Below the pieces are notes generated by a model. The model was not told the origin of the DNA and ran no database searches. It saw nothing but the letters and a program-made list of their open reading frames with translations. A stretch of DNA of 64,000 bases from Siderastrea siderea (Eukaryota; Cnidaria; Anthozoa; Scleractinia; Rhizangiidae). The stretch covers positions 5,699,423-5,763,422 of the forward strand of contig OZ034979.1 in NCBI GenBank assembly GCA_964030785.1, read 5' to 3'. Shown one piece after another: positions 12,371 to 24,305 of this stretch (positions are counted from its first letter, which is position 1; each line of letters opens with the position of its first letter). Position numbers and translations under genes: made by a program.

Positions 12371-12431
12371 TGATTGATTGATTGATTGATTGATTGATTA
12401 ATAGATTGATAGATAGATAGATAGATAGATA

Positions 12432-12467
<36 letters not shown>

Positions 12468-12472
12468 AATAA
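12371..12472 (+). repeat. (GATT)n(GATA)n microsatellite
   Basis: Tetranucleotide tract GATT, then GATA, then GATT. It follows AATTGACAATAAAGTTGATT, a typical tail of a SINE or LINE 3' end. A shorter GATT tract occurs at the same place in copy 3 (about 57080-57112). Confidence 0.9.
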
Positions 12473-12729
12473 AAGTTGTCCTAGGTAAGAGTCACCCTCC
12501 CAACCGAGACAACTTTTACCGATTGTTTATATGAGATTTAAAAAAAACTCTCTGCTGACCGAGAACAAATTACTCAGTTAAAGTAATCATAATCTTGCTT
12601 AAATTCAAAACTTCACTACACCTTCTTTGGACATTCGGATTCCCTTTAATAAAAGCACCGTGTTTTTTTTTCACAATTATCAACAACTGGGCAAAGTCCC
12701 CAAATCGCGCTACACTTTGTAACCAACGC

Positions 12730-13015
12730 TAATAAAAGTACATTGCTTAAAGTCGCCACCGTAAGATTCCTTTTTAAATTGGTCACTCTAAGACTCTTAA
12801 AGTCGCCACTGTTCCTCTTACGATGTTTCTTAAAAGTACCACCTTTAGTGACTCTTAAAACTGGAACTTATAAGCGCCTATTTTAACCACTCTTAAAAGT
12901 GCCTCTTCCAATTTTTGCTTACAAGTGTCACTTTTAAGGACTCTGAAAAGTCCCACGTGTAAGACTCCTTAGAAGCGGCACTTCTAACGACTCCTTGAAA
13001 GTGCCACTTGTAAGT
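12730..13015 (+). repeat. Degenerate tandem repeat in intron 1, copy 2
   Basis: Roughly 30-40-base units centred on GACTCTTAAAAGTGCCAC recur seven or more times with divergence. The same array occurs at about 57440-57710 in the intron of copy 3, so it predates the duplication. Confidence 0.65.
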
Positions 13016-14313
13016 TACATACGGTGCCAGATCCTCGGGTGGTTAAATGAAATATTTTTAGTTAATTTTACATAGGGGACTTTGCCCATTCTGCCTGGAA
13101 CGACAATCTCTATATAATCAATCCCTCGCAGAAATGTTTGACAGATTGCTGGTAAACATAAGAAGATTTAACCGTTATTTGATTTAGTTTACACTGGGTC
13201 TTGTGTTTTGTTGTCTAATCAAATCCTACTTACTTTCCAGAAATCCATTATTGGTCATGGTTTTCCAGGCATTCCAGGATCGAATGGCATGCCGGGAATG
13301 TCTGGCGTTCCGGGGGTGCAAGGTCCACAGGGAAGGGATGGATCTAAAGGACAGACTGGTGACAAGGGAGCACAAGGAATGCCGGGTACAAAAGGGGAGA
13401 GAGGTCCCGAAGGACCACGCGGAAAGAGCGGGCCACCAGGAATGATGGGAATTAAAGGAGAGCCGGGAATTATGGGAGCTCAAGGAAAGAAAGGAGACAA
13501 GGGAGAGAAAGGAGAAAGTGTAAAGGCAAGTCGGGCAAGTGCAGTGCCACAAACCAACTGGAAACAATGTGTGTGGAAAAAAACGACGAAACTGACAACG
13601 GAAAGATAAAAGTAATGGACAAACAAAGCTTAAATAACAGCTTTATGCTAAGGTTGCGAAAAGAACATTCTAGCTTGCATGCGCTAAGAAAAAAAAATTG
13701 TAGAGGAGAGAATTATTTAAAGAAATAGTGTTGGCATTTGTACGTGTTTCTTGAAACAGCCAAGGCAAACTTTTAAGGTTAACTTATAACATTTTGGGGG
13801 ATGACACGTAAATTTTTACTTTTTAAGGTAAAACGAACTCCTTTAGACCAACCAGTTTCAGTTGACAGAAAAATTAACCTTATTGGTCAAGTAAAATATA
13901 ATTTTATCGATTTGACGTTTGTTTCTTCATCACGTCGTTGACGGTTGTGGGTAAAACAATCTCTCCCCATCTATTGCTTTACGACTAAAATTAAAGGCAT
14001 CTGACGAGGTACGGTTAACACCATTAAGACTTACAATCTGACTCTGTTTTCCTTTCGGATTTCATTCTTGCAGTATTGTTCGTTTAACAAGCTGCAGTCC
14101 GATACAGTACTCAAAGTCTCTTTCCAGGGAAATATGAGAGTCGTTGGCGATGATAAGTGTAACCGCTGGTACTTCAAGTTCAATGGTAACGAATGCAGTG
14201 GACCAATGACAATTGAGGCTGTTATGTACAACGACTGGTCAACTGGAAATCCCAATCTGCACTTTCACCGACCAGTCAAGTATCCTGGCACAAAGCATCC
14301 ATTTGTCGCATAA

Positions 14314-14849
14314 AACCTTAAACTGACTTAATTATGTTCTAAATTTGCCAAAGAGATAGTTTGCTTCTGTTTTAATAGACAACTTTACTTACCATATTGG
14401 GTTTGACCCACCGAAGACTTAACTACACTTAGAGCTTCTAGGGCCTACGATTTCAACGCAAATTAGTATTTCGGCTTTTTAAAACCTCGGGTCGTCCCTG
14501 GCCTCTCCTCCGCCCCTCCCTTCCCTCCCCTCCTCGGATTTCCTCACTTTTTTAACCACACCAGTAGTGTTTCCCGAAACACCTGTAACCTTAGTTTTTG
14601 CTTTTTTTTGGTACGAAATCTTTATTTTGAAATTTATGTAATTTAAATGACAGTTTTAAACTGTCGAAGTTAAAACTCAAGTTTGAGATTATTTGAGCAT
14701 TGAGCAAGAGCATAAAAATCACAAAATTCAGGCGTAATGTAAACAAAGATCTCCAGTTAGTTTTGCACAAGCTGCAGTCAACTGTCGCTTTCCGAACACC
14801 TCGCTATTACGGATATTTCATTATTACGAATAGACTGCGCAGCAGGCGG
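14314..14849. other. Duplicated 3' flank of copy 2, non-coding
   Basis: This follows the truncated third exon. From about 14315 it matches the 3' flank of copy 1 (near 1655 onward), so the end of exon 3 appears to have been deleted by a join into the 3' flank. Confidence 0.5.
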
Positions 14850-15190
14850 TAAAAGAGGAAGGAGTGGTAGAATTATTACGAACAGGGGTGGGAGTGGGAG
14901 AATTACTATGAACAGGGGAGGGAGTGGGGGAATTATTACGAACAGGGGAGGGAGTGGGAGAATTATTACGAGCAGGGGAGGGAGTAGGAGAATTATTACG
15001 AGCATGGGAGGGAGTGGGAAAATTATTATGAACAGGGGAGGGAGTAGGAGAATTATTAGGAACAGGGGTGGGAATGGGAGAATTATTACGAACAGGGGAG
15101 GGAGTGGGGGAATTATTACGAGCAGGGAAGGGAGTGGGAGAATTATTACGAGCAGGGGAGTGAGTGGGGGAATTATTAGGAACAGAAATC
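14850..15190 (+). repeat. 30-bp minisatellite, about 11 units
   Basis: Tandem units of the form GGGAGGGAGTGGGAGAATTA repeat every 30 bases with point changes and phase kept. This is an expansion of the 3-unit tract at 2192-2281. Open frames of 139 and 152 codons on opposite strands are by-products of the 30-base period. Confidence 0.92.
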
Positions 15191-15770
15191 GGGCAATCGA
15201 AACTACTCTGTCCAAGGAAAACGGGTTTGTGCTCAAAATGTCAGAAGGTCGGGATGGCAGCGGTCTTCTTTATAAAAATAACTTTGTTTTGGGTAATGAG
15301 GTTGGTTATTGGTGTGTGATGATGTGAATATTCTTATTATGAAACCATAAGTGAAAAATCTTTTGAAACTTGTCTAAAATGTAGACTTTTATATCTCAGT
15401 TTGTCACTTAAGTTAAGTGGGTGTAGCTCGTTGAGTTGTCTTATAAGCTGGTGTGCCTTATCACGTTTGATCGTGTGAACGGAATTTCAGTTTAAAAGAC
15501 CTCTTGCTCTTGATTACTCCAGAAAGGGAACGACGACGAAATTACACGCAACATGAAAAACAGCAACAGCAAAATGTAAAGCAGTTTTCTGAAACTCTGG
15601 GCAAAAAAAGCATAAACGGCAGGATTTAGACACGACATTCGAGGCCTACGCAGTCAGGCACAAGATTTGCAACATAACATCGCCTTGGAAAACTCTAGAC
15701 ACTCTAAGCCGGTGATCCACGATAGAATTGGAACCCCAGCATACAGCGAAAACTGCAAAAGCACTTGCTA

Positions 15771-16400
15771 TCAAGAGAGTTGTTTTGCTTTACACTTAGC
15801 TACTGCACCGTGAATTTTTCCTTTCTTTCCTCTTTTCCATAAACTAACAGCGATCTTCGTGTAGTTCACTAACATGTACATGAAGGGAACAATAAAGGCC
15901 ATGATGAAAAACAGTGTTTTTGATAGCGTACCCTTTTCAGTTCCGTTTTCCTCTTTCCAGCACATTTCTTTAGATTTTTTTGTAACGCTGTAAGTAAATG
16001 GCGTAGAAGACATGAAGACGTAAATCCAAAAATTAAGCTGTGGTTAAAAGCAGGTGCGTTTTCAAAAGTCACGGTGCCAGGTTGTAAAATCTTTCTTTTT
16101 CGATCCCAAGCATGCAATGGCGGCCAAGCTGCTAAAATTGGCAGCCGCACATGAGAGTTCCATAAGAACAAAGGCCTTTCACAAGTGCAGTGTGGCGAAT
16201 TGTTGAAGTCGTTTATTCTCAACAATGAACTGCGGCTACATGGAATACGCACGAGTTTAACTTAACGATTAGTAGAAGATCAGAAAACCTTAAACACTCG
16301 TCCGTATCTTGCAGCTTCGAAGGATAACGTAGATCACAAGGAGATTGAAAAATACACTGTGTATCCAAGCAGTAAATCGTAAGCCACAAGAAAGTTTGTT
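15771..16400 (-). pseudogene. Rhodopsin-class GPCR-like remnant, duplication unit 2
   Basis: On the minus strand, in several broken frames, segments read like a class A receptor. NLLVIYVILRSCKIRTS (end of helix 1 and loop 1) lies at about 16290-16340. A Ser/Ala-rich helix with SLAAIACLGSKKK follows near 16090-16140, then LNFWIYVFMSS near 16020. The terminal 80-residue frame has LFFIMAFIVPFMYMLVNY (helix 5) then TKIAVSLWKRGKKGK and a stop. The order along the strand suits a receptor lacking helix 2 and everything after helix 5. Similar, more decayed remnants follow copies 1 and 3. No ligand class can be assigned. Confidence 0.45.
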
Positions 16401-16950
16401 AGAAATCAAGCCGTTGCATATCTTACAATTTTCCAATTCCTTTTTACAGCCAGCGTAAAACCATGGCACCTCTTTTGCACAGACCACCCCGTAAACCCAC
16501 CGTAAAAAGTACACACGTGGAGAATCAAAGGGACAAAAGTAAACCCTGACTGGTTAACTGTCTGGGTAGGAGAGTGGTCAAGGACAGAAATTCCCCCACC
16601 CCTATCCCCTCACTCTCCAGAGTTCCTTCCAAGTTAATATTTTTGCGTTTGCTTTCTCTATTTTTTTCGTGAAAAAGTTCTTGCGACTGAATTATGATTT
16701 TGCTCGAATATGAGACTGAGATGAGAAATCAATTGATATAGGTATTTTGTTCTGGCGAAAACAATAGAATGAGAAGCCCTGGGTTTCAACTTCCGTAACA
16801 TCATTTACTTCTCTCAATTCTTATTCGTTAAATGTATTCCTTTTATTTTTTTTTAATTTATCTTTTACCAATTGTAGCGTTTCATGTGATAGGTAACACT
16901 AGGACACTTAGACCAAGTTATTGATTGTTTTTCCAGTAATGCATATTTCT

Positions 16951-17282
16951 TGGGAACACCCCGATTATGGAGTCTTTAACCCCTTTGCTGGGGTCTCTAA
17001 AGCGATATGTCACAATGGACGGCATATCAATCATATCAGTTTCATTATGGAATCCTTAATCCTGGATGATGAAGTCCTCAACCCCTTTGCTGGGGGCTAT
17101 AACATGATGCATTACTTGGGAACACCCCGATTATGGAGTCTTTAACCCCTTTGCTGGGGTCTCTAAAGCGATATGTCACAATGGACGGCATATCAATCAT
17201 ATCAGTTTCATTATGGAATCCTTAATCCTAGATGATGAAGTCCTCAACCCCTTTGCTGGGGGCTATAACATGATATATCACA
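16951..17282 (+). repeat. 166-bp tandem duplication upstream of copy 3
   Basis: The unit starting TGGGAACACCCCGATTATGG at 16951 repeats at 17117 with one or two changes. Within each unit the phrase AACCCCTTTGCTGGGG occurs twice. Related single-copy sequence is found upstream of copy 4 near 63060-63110. Confidence 0.9.
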
Positions 17283-17668
17283 ATGGACGGCAATTTAACA
17301 ATGTGCGGTGTCCGACTGACACATAATCAAATTTAGCCTTAAAATAAAGAATATCCCCCTTGAAAAATCGGGAATTATTGTCACAGTAGAGGGAAGAGTG
17401 TTAGCGTAATCTTCACCATGCCTATGTATTTTGGGGGCTTTGAAGCCCTGCTTTACCTGGCACGAAGCCCTGAGGTCGCTGTGCTAGGTGACAATCATGA
17501 TGGCAAATCACCAATATTCAGCTTCTGAATGACACATCAATCAAATTAACAGACAGTCGCCGAACAAAATGTCAAAAAATTTTGGTAAAAATTGAATTAA
17601 AATATTTTTAAAAAGTTAAAAATACTGAACGTTTTCGTCACCTTTGGAAAACGGCACATATCATTGCA

Positions 17669-18121
17669 GTCCCGGGGAGGGGGGTACTCGGAAAAATTTT
17701 GGGTGGGGGGTGTGCCGTTGGGACTTTGAAATCCTTTACTTATACCAGACCACTTTCAGGTCGTTTTTGCAACCCTTTTCTAGACTAGATGCCAAAAATC
17801 CCTACCCTATCCCAGGATAGCCACTTTCCAGCAATCTATCAGAAATAGAACCTCACAGTGCTTTTAATGGAAAACCATCTCTCGATCAACAAAGTTGTCA
17901 CGATTTCGTTAAGATTTTATATTTCCGAGTTTTTCAAACCCATTTTGGACTAACTTTTTCACACCATCTATTAGTTTCCCGGTAATCAGATACCCTTATC
18001 TAGACCAAAATGACCTGATTTTTGCACCCTGTTCCAGACCAAACTGATTGAAAACCATATCCTTCACAGCGGCACATACCTATATAAGTTATATATGGGA
18101 GTACCCTCCCCCACCGGGGAT
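17669..18121. mobile_element. MITE-like element upstream of copy 3
   Basis: About 450 bases with G-rich left end CCCGGGGAGGGGGGTACTC and imperfectly complementary right end GAGTACCCTCCCCCACCGGGG. The equivalent interval upstream of copy 2 (about 10830) lacks it. No coding sequence. The target duplication could not be read cleanly. Confidence 0.7.
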
Positions 18122-18305
18122 TACGGTGCCTCAGTAGTCGGGACCTTAATACTCTGATTTACTTGGCATGGAGTCCCAAGGTGTTTTAAATTAAGCCCCT
18201 TTCTGGGGACTCTCATGTGCTTAGCTAGTAACAATCATGATGGCAAATCACCAACATTCTTCGGCATTCTTCTTCTGAAAGACACATCAATCAAATTCAG
18301 CCGGT

Positions 18306-18312
18306 TATAAAA
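18306..18312 (+). promoter_or_regulatory. TATA box of copy 3
   Basis: TATAAAA lies about 55-60 bases before the copy 3 start codon in the same context as copy 2. Confidence 0.6.
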
Positions 18313-19010
18313 AGACTCGTTTTTGAAAAACAAGCACATACCTGACATATCCTCACAGCAGACGCAGATGGTTCGCGCATTCTTTGGCATGTCAAAGTTA
18401 CTTTTCGCTGTCTTGTTGGTCCTCTGTTTGTCAGTGGATGCACTGGCAACAACAACAAAGCCACCACTTCAACAGAAAACCGACGCTTCGAAAGACTTAT
18501 GCGAGGTCAGTACAAACGCACAACATTTTACTCGGCTGGTTGTACTATGTGAGTTTTCGGTGGAGAGGCCAAATGTTTCCGGGAATCTGAAGATATTGAA
18601 ACAAATGGGAACCAGGAGGGTAGAGAAATTTACGGCAACTCGATAGACGACATTGAGTTTGCGTGTCATCCATAAAATTCAGAAATGACTTATCTGGCAT
18701 TTTTAGGTCTCTATCTGTGGCTTGAGGTATTCTTTCTTACGCAGGCACCAAATCTATTTTATAAAAGGCATTTTAAAAATTTCTCCATCTCCCAAGGGCA
18801 CCGAACGATTCCCGTCTGTAAATCCTTTTTTTGTTCCTCGATAACTTAATTTATACTTTTTGTGGCGTTTTCAAGGTAATGGAATTAATGCAAGGATTTT
18901 CGGATAGTTACGATTCGTTCCATATACACAACGGGTAAAGGTTTCATTTCCTTAAAGTTTTTGCTACTCAAATATTTAGCTAATCACAAACATGTCTTTC
19001 AAACGCCCTA

Positions 19011-19247
19011 CTGAAATGAAAGTAAACATAGCCGAAAAAGGTCTTAAGATTAAGATTAATTTGATTGAATTTCGTGTCGTTTAGTAGCCCCTAATCTCTT
19101 CAGGAATGACCAGGAATGTATAGCAGCTCGTACGGGAGGCTTCTGAGAGCTGTTATACATTCCTGAAGAGATCAGGGCCTATCAAACGATAGATTTCAGC
19201 AAATTAATAAGGAAGGTTTTCTCGGCTATGTTTACTTTTCATTTCAG
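19011..19247. mobile_element. Foldback element in intron 1 of copy 3
   Basis: Counterpart of 11703-11933. The ends CTGAAATGAAAGTAAACATA and its complement are almost exact here; the inner stem pairs CTCTTCAGGAATG with CATTCCTGAAGAG. Several differences from copy 2 keep or improve pairing. Confidence 0.75.
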
Positions 19248-19911
19248 CAGCGAATAGGGCAGTCCATTTCACACCCTCTCTTTGTTGCCTCCTGTAAATT
19301 CAAGGCCTTTCCCTCTTTGCCCACCTTGAGTAGATAACTGATGGCCTGTTTATATCAATGATCTCGGGAATATTCTCTCAGCTATTATGGTTGTCCCTCT
19401 TTGGGTACTCATGGGCAAAGGGATTAATTGTCAGCCGCCACGCGACACACCCATGATCAAAGGTTACCGGGGTTCTTAGTTTAGCTTTCCTTAGGGGTCA
19501 ACCATTTAACTTCTCAGGGTGGGGGTTGGGTGATTTTGAAAAAAATATCCTGCAAGTGCATATGGGTAAGAAAAAATTTCCTGCACAAGAGTATTGTCCA
19601 AAAAAAGATTCACGCACGTACAGTCGGTTGGAAAAAAAAATTCTGGCAAGATGTTTCCTGGGTTGACACAGGGATTCATAGCACAATAATCTGTCCCCCT
19701 CAGATTGCCTTTTCGTTACATTTATAGCACCTGAAGTAACCAATCTTGATACATGTTTTCTGAACTTCAAGATCACGGCTGGTGTTGTGATTTGAAGAAC
19801 AATGTTTTCAGTGCACTCTAAATCAAGAATGCCAGAATAGCTGTTGGAACATGAAGTTAACTTTATCAACTATCTATTTGACACAAAACTGGAATGAGTT
19901 CTCCTGTAACA

Positions 19912-20562
19912 TTAGCCTGAACGCTTGTCAAGTAAACGTGTAGGGATAGGAGGTGTGTCTTTTAATATAGAAAGTGTCGTATGCCTTGCATACTGTTTGT
20001 ATTCCCTCTCTTGTAGAATATTAGTACACAAGCTCGTTACGTCCAGAGATTCAAGTATTGCGCTCTCTGGAACTTTAGTCCTGTCAATGAAATTAATGGA
20101 GTCAGTTGACTGTATCAGTCTTTGAGATACGACTTCCGTTGTTGTGCTAAAGGCTGGAGTAGTATGGCAACAAATGCTGATAACTTCTCTGTTGGACCGG
20201 AAACTCCTGAGGTCTCCCAATTAAGTCGGTTTGTGGATTTTCGTAAGGGTATAAAATACTGGAATTCGAGGCGGGTTTGGTGTTTGACAAAGCCATTTTT
20301 CAGTCATTTCGTTAATGTGGTGTTCATTGTGAAGTACTGTAATCAATTGTTGTACTTTGCGGGATGTATCTTCATCCATGGGTACCGCGAGAGGCCTCAG
20401 TAGTTTTCCATGTTCGTGCCTGTTGTCTAATTGAATTTGTCCCTCGTTTTTTCCCAAGAAAGTCTGGGATGAAGCCCGAATAAAGTTTGAACGTGAGGAA
20501 AATGATGAGAAATCATCATCCAGTTTTCCGGATGGATGTGATCTGGGGATATCTGTCATCAT
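19912..20562 (-). pseudogene. Penelope-like reverse transcriptase fragment
   Basis: The minus strand encodes a degraded reverse transcriptase of Penelope-like style: PVFYTLTKIHKPT, then (after a frameshift near 20220) GPTEKLSAFVA, SINFIDRTKVP and SLDVTSLCTNI where intact copies have a DVTSLYTNI motif. It stops before the YxDD region. At least one stop and one frameshift separate the two halves. It is a remnant inserted in element A. Confidence 0.75.
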
Positions 20563-21550
20563 TGAAGCTAGGGAATGGTACCCATAAATTTGGTAGGATA
20601 AATGACGTGGCCAAAACAGTTCTTATTCTACCACATTCAAATGCCGGTGAAGAGAGAGTTGTGTCCCTTAGTAAGGAAAACAAAACAGCATTTCGGCAGC
20701 ATCTCTCCAGGTGGACGGTACGTTGGCCTTTTTGCTTACTATCAAAATGGCCAACAAAGAATCATCTTTTGAACCACCTGCGGATTTGTTGGCCACTGCA
20801 AAGAAAGCTACTTGAAACTACAACAAAGAGCATCATCAACGCTGTTTTTCAGCGTTATGGCATGTTAATTTGACTTCTGGATAAGTCAGAATGTTAAGAA
20901 AAAGCTGATATTAGTCCAATTAAAAGAAAAATCTGGGATCTAAATAGTTACTTTCGAAGGGACACATTTCCCCTCAGAATAAAGGAAAACACGTCTTAGC
21001 TGCTTCAATTTTTCAAAATTTTCTGGGGGAGCATGCCCCCAGACCCCCCTACAAAGATAACGCCGTCAAAGATATCACTCTTTGGCAACAAAGCAACTTA
21101 AGAGCTCTGTGCAGATTATTTTGGGGCTTTGTAATGTGTACTTCAGCTGTAAGTTGGATTAAACCCTTTCTAGATAGCTCTCTAAAGCAAGTTATTGCTG
21201 TAACGCGTTCCAAACTAAAATGCGTTTTTCCAAACTTCAAAATTCCGTCATAAAGCCCAATTTCGCACGGAATAAAACGCAATTTCCGCCAGAAATGTAC
21301 GATACTTGACTGCAAACAAACCGTTAGTTCGAGTAATACCCTGCTAACACGACGAAATGACATTTTTTAACTGTTGTTGTAGTTAACCACGTTTATTCTG
21401 AACACAATTTTACAGTAAAAATCCACAGTTAAAATTGAGCGAAATGGATGGAGACAAAAAATGACCTGTAAAATTGCAGCATAGCAAAGGTATTCTCATC
21501 CAAAGGCCTTACAGCTGCAAATAAACTCTAGAAGAGTAACTCTAAAGCAA
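20563..21550. other. Element A interior, non-coding
   Basis: No gene seen. A short segment at about 21200-21240 (AACGCGTTCCAAACTAAAAT and neighbours) is an inverted match to about 56320-56360 near the other end of element A. Confidence 0.5.
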
Positions 21551-22085
21551 ATGAATGATGCAGAAATTCTGCATCTTCGCCGGGTGGCTTGAAGACGTTG
21601 GATGCAGAAATTCTGCACAACCTTATTTTTCGCGTTATTCATTACTGTACCGACAACAAATGGATGATGCAGAAATTCTGCATCTCAAATCCGTATCAGT
21701 GGCTTGAAAACTGTGGATGCAGAAATTCTGCATGACCTTTATCCCACTTAATTCACTACGATTTCTGCAACAAATGAATAATATAGAAATTCTGCATCTC
21801 AAATCAGTGGCTTCAAAAATTTGGATGCAGAAAATCTGTACAACCTTTTTTCCGCTTACAGCTGTAATTTAGTACTGTCCCGACAACAAATGAATGATGC
21901 AGAAATTCTGCATCTCAACTAATATACTCATAACTGTACATGGCTTGCAAAATTTTGATCCAAAAAATTCTACACAATCTTATCTCCCGCTTAATTCACT
22001 ATTGTACATGTATCCACAACAAATCAGTGAAACAGAAATTCTGCAACTTAACCTAGTGGCTTGAAAAAATGGATGCAAAATATTT
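21551..22085 (+). repeat. Array of GATGCAGAAATTCTGCATC palindromes, left side
   Basis: About ten copies, some decayed, of the near-perfect palindrome GATGCAGAAATTCTGCATC occur at alternating spacings. They form a period of roughly 110-130 bases with two palindromes each and shared spacers such as GTGGCTTGAAAA. The complementary array lies at 55228-56138, so the two flank the interior of element A in inverted orientation. Confidence 0.85.
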
Positions 22086-22289
22086 TGGGACCTACACTGT
22101 AGGTAGACAAGTTACTTGGGCAGAAAAATGCAAAAGTGCTGCCTTTCATACACGTAGAAACATGATTCGAGCTAGAGAAAGAAGTCAAAACAATGAAAAT
22201 TTACATGTATAGATTATTAATTTTGAAGTAATTTCTGGAAAAATTTTACACCCTTTACTTCATAAAATCCAACAATAAAATTATGATAA

Positions 22290-23090
22290 GGGACCGTTCA
22301 TTTTTTATGGGGTAGGGAGGGCTGGTGGGATTTGATGGGTAGTACCTGGAAAATATAATGACCCCCCTATACATTAGAAAGTTTTTATCTGGCCCCTACT
22401 TGTAGTCCTAAATATTTGAGATGACCCCCCCCCCCCAAAAAAAAAAGGAAAGAAAAAGGGATCAAGTAAATCTAAAACTTATCAAGCTGAAAATAAATTT
22501 AACAGTCAATTTTAACACTCAAGTCCTGCAGGAGTAAATGTCTTTATTCAGACAAGCACTAAAGGTAATTTTCTGGCAGGGGTTCCAGAGGTATCTTCCC
22601 CTGGAAAATGTTGAAAATTTAGAGATGCCCTAATGCAATTTGCTGCATTCTGAAGTACATAAACAGACAATTCATATCGGTTTGAAGCATTATTTTGGAC
22701 ATTGTTATCGGTTGTTCAGTTGTTTAAGAATCAGATTAGCAGAGGGCAAAAAAGAGCTGACATTCCCCTGGCTGTATTTTATAATGAAACAGTTCGTGGG
22801 GTAGAGTAGCTGTTGGGTGTATAACAGAGTAGGGGGGTCCGGGGGCATTCTCCCCCGGGAAAATTTGAATTTTCAGAACCTTAGAAACGCTATTTTTGGT
22901 CTTCTGGCACTAATGTTTGCATTATTACAGAAGTTGTCACTACTAAACTTACAGGCAATTTTTTGGTGACCCCCCCCCCTTTACACACCATATTTTTTCG
23001 GCTGGCCCCCCCTATGAAGCCATATTTTTTTACGTGGCCCCCCCTCAAATCCCACCAGCCCCCCCTACCTCATAAAAAATGAACGGTCCC
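22290..23090. mobile_element. 801-bp TIR element (TAA target duplication)
   Basis: The left end GGGACCGTTCATTTTTTATG and the complementary right end extend for about 50 bases, followed by G-rich subterminal sequence. TAA flanks both sides (22287-22289, 23091-23093). No coding sequence. It is a non-autonomous element with a TWA target, nested in element A. Confidence 0.88.
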
Positions 23091-23700
23091 TAAGGAAAAA
23101 AAATACTATTTGCTGCTTAATTATTGCTGATACAGGGTGTATGTATCTATTTGAGCCCTGATCAGCTAGGTGTATATTCATACAGCAGTAATGATTTTTG
23201 AAATAAAATGGAAGAAATCTGCTAAGTTCAGCAAATAGGTGACTTACACCCTGTATGGAAGTAGGCCTTACTGCATACATTTCATGTCTGTGTCACACAA
23301 CTTCCCTTATCAGATCTAACTGTTTCACCATGGTCTGGCACAAATCATGAAGTAAAAGCAAATCCTTTCGCTGATTTATTTGTATTTCTTAGAATACACT
23401 GACGTAGTTCATATCTACCTCGCCACTGATCAAACCAAACGAGACTGTGCCCACACACCAGGAAGCACTGCGTTAAGCCTCAGTAACATTTTTGGCCCAA
23501 AATGTACAGTTTCAGGAGCCCGATAGTATACGCTGTGACAGAAGAAAGAAAAGAGACAGACAATTAATGTGTTATAATGAGGAGGTGGAGGAGAGGGCCA
23601 ACCTTGGCCATTATGATACTTACAGGCTGTAAGCCATTTTTGCTTATAGTAGTTAGCTATTTCATGTGTTGTGGATTCGTAACCCCTTAAAGCCATTTAA

Positions 23701-24301
23701 GGACGTTCGCGCTGGAGATATATAGCGTCTATATAGATATATAGACGTGGAGATATATAGCGCTAGTGGGCACTTTAGTATCTATGCACGGGTGTAACTC
23801 TCTTAAATGTTCGGTGACCCCATATTTTCTTTTGATAAATCACTTTCTCTGTCAATTATCTACGTTTTGAGAAAAATTAAAGAAAATCTGTATTGTGGAA
23901 GTTTGATTTTTTTCAACTTTTCTGCCCTCGCATCATCGAATTATGCTATTATTGTAGCTGCACGGTGTTCGCAAAAGTCCATCTTAGAGGACGAGTTTAA
24001 CTAAAAGGATGACACTAGCTCACATTGTTTACTTGACAGATCCACTTAAATAAAATTTGACTAAGAAAGTGGGTCTACAGCGAATCATTTTTAATATTTT
24101 TCAACTAACAAGCACTGAGGCCATGTCGAGTTGTGAGGGCCGATTTGTCACAATTGGGGTAGTTTTCCACGCGCTTTATTTTGAAAACGAAGTCGGTGAC
24201 CCCCCAATTTTTTGGCATTTCTGACATAGGTAACTCATTATCTGACTGTAGCCAAAGTATAAAAAAAATCTGTATTGTAGAAGTTTTTCGCGCGAACGTC
24301 C
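23701..24301. mobile_element. 601-bp element with TTAA target duplication
   Basis: The ends GGACGTTCGCGC and GCGCGAACGTCC are perfect inverted repeats, each flanked by TTAA (23697-23700, 24302-24305). Internally two similar half-units share AAATCTGTATTGT and CGGTGACCCC. TTAA targets are the hallmark of piggyBac-type transposition; no transposase is encoded. Confidence 0.82.
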
Positions 24302-24305
24302 TTAA

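Larger units (their letters stand above)
11069..14313 (+). pseudogene. CTHRC1-like collagen protein, copy 2 (frameshifted, truncated)
   Basis: Three exons are visible: 11069-11206 (46 codons; signal peptide with hydrophobic core LLFAVLLVLCLSVDALA, then Thr/Lys-rich linker ending DLCE), 13241-13611 (about 26 Gly-X-Y collagen triplets, then NWKQCVWKK) and 14074-14313 (C-terminal domain). Splice phases are 0. Exon 2 is 371 bases, not divisible by three: relative to copy 3 one base is missing just after the VWKK codons, so translation stops at TAA 13606-13608 before the last exon. Exon 3 also begins TATTGT (Tyr for Asp) and its final third is replaced by unrelated sequence after PNLHFHRP. The frame could still make a secreted collagen peptide without the globular domain. 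A TATA box precedes it. Called a pseudogene, though a truncated product cannot be excluded. Confidence 0.8.

Noticed and set aside
13226..13567. 113-codon minus-strand open frame
   Set aside because: Antisense shadow of the collagen Gly-X-Y exon; the plus strand has splice sites, phase and repeats of a real exon.
14778..15327. Open frames of 139 and 152 codons on opposite strands
   Set aside because: They are produced by the 30-bp minisatellite, whose period is a multiple of three; no splice signals or non-repeat coding content.
21551..22085. CRISPR-like array
   Set aside because: Units are near-perfect palindromes with related spacers in animal DNA; no cas genes, and the inverted partner array at 55-56 kb fits a transposon structure.
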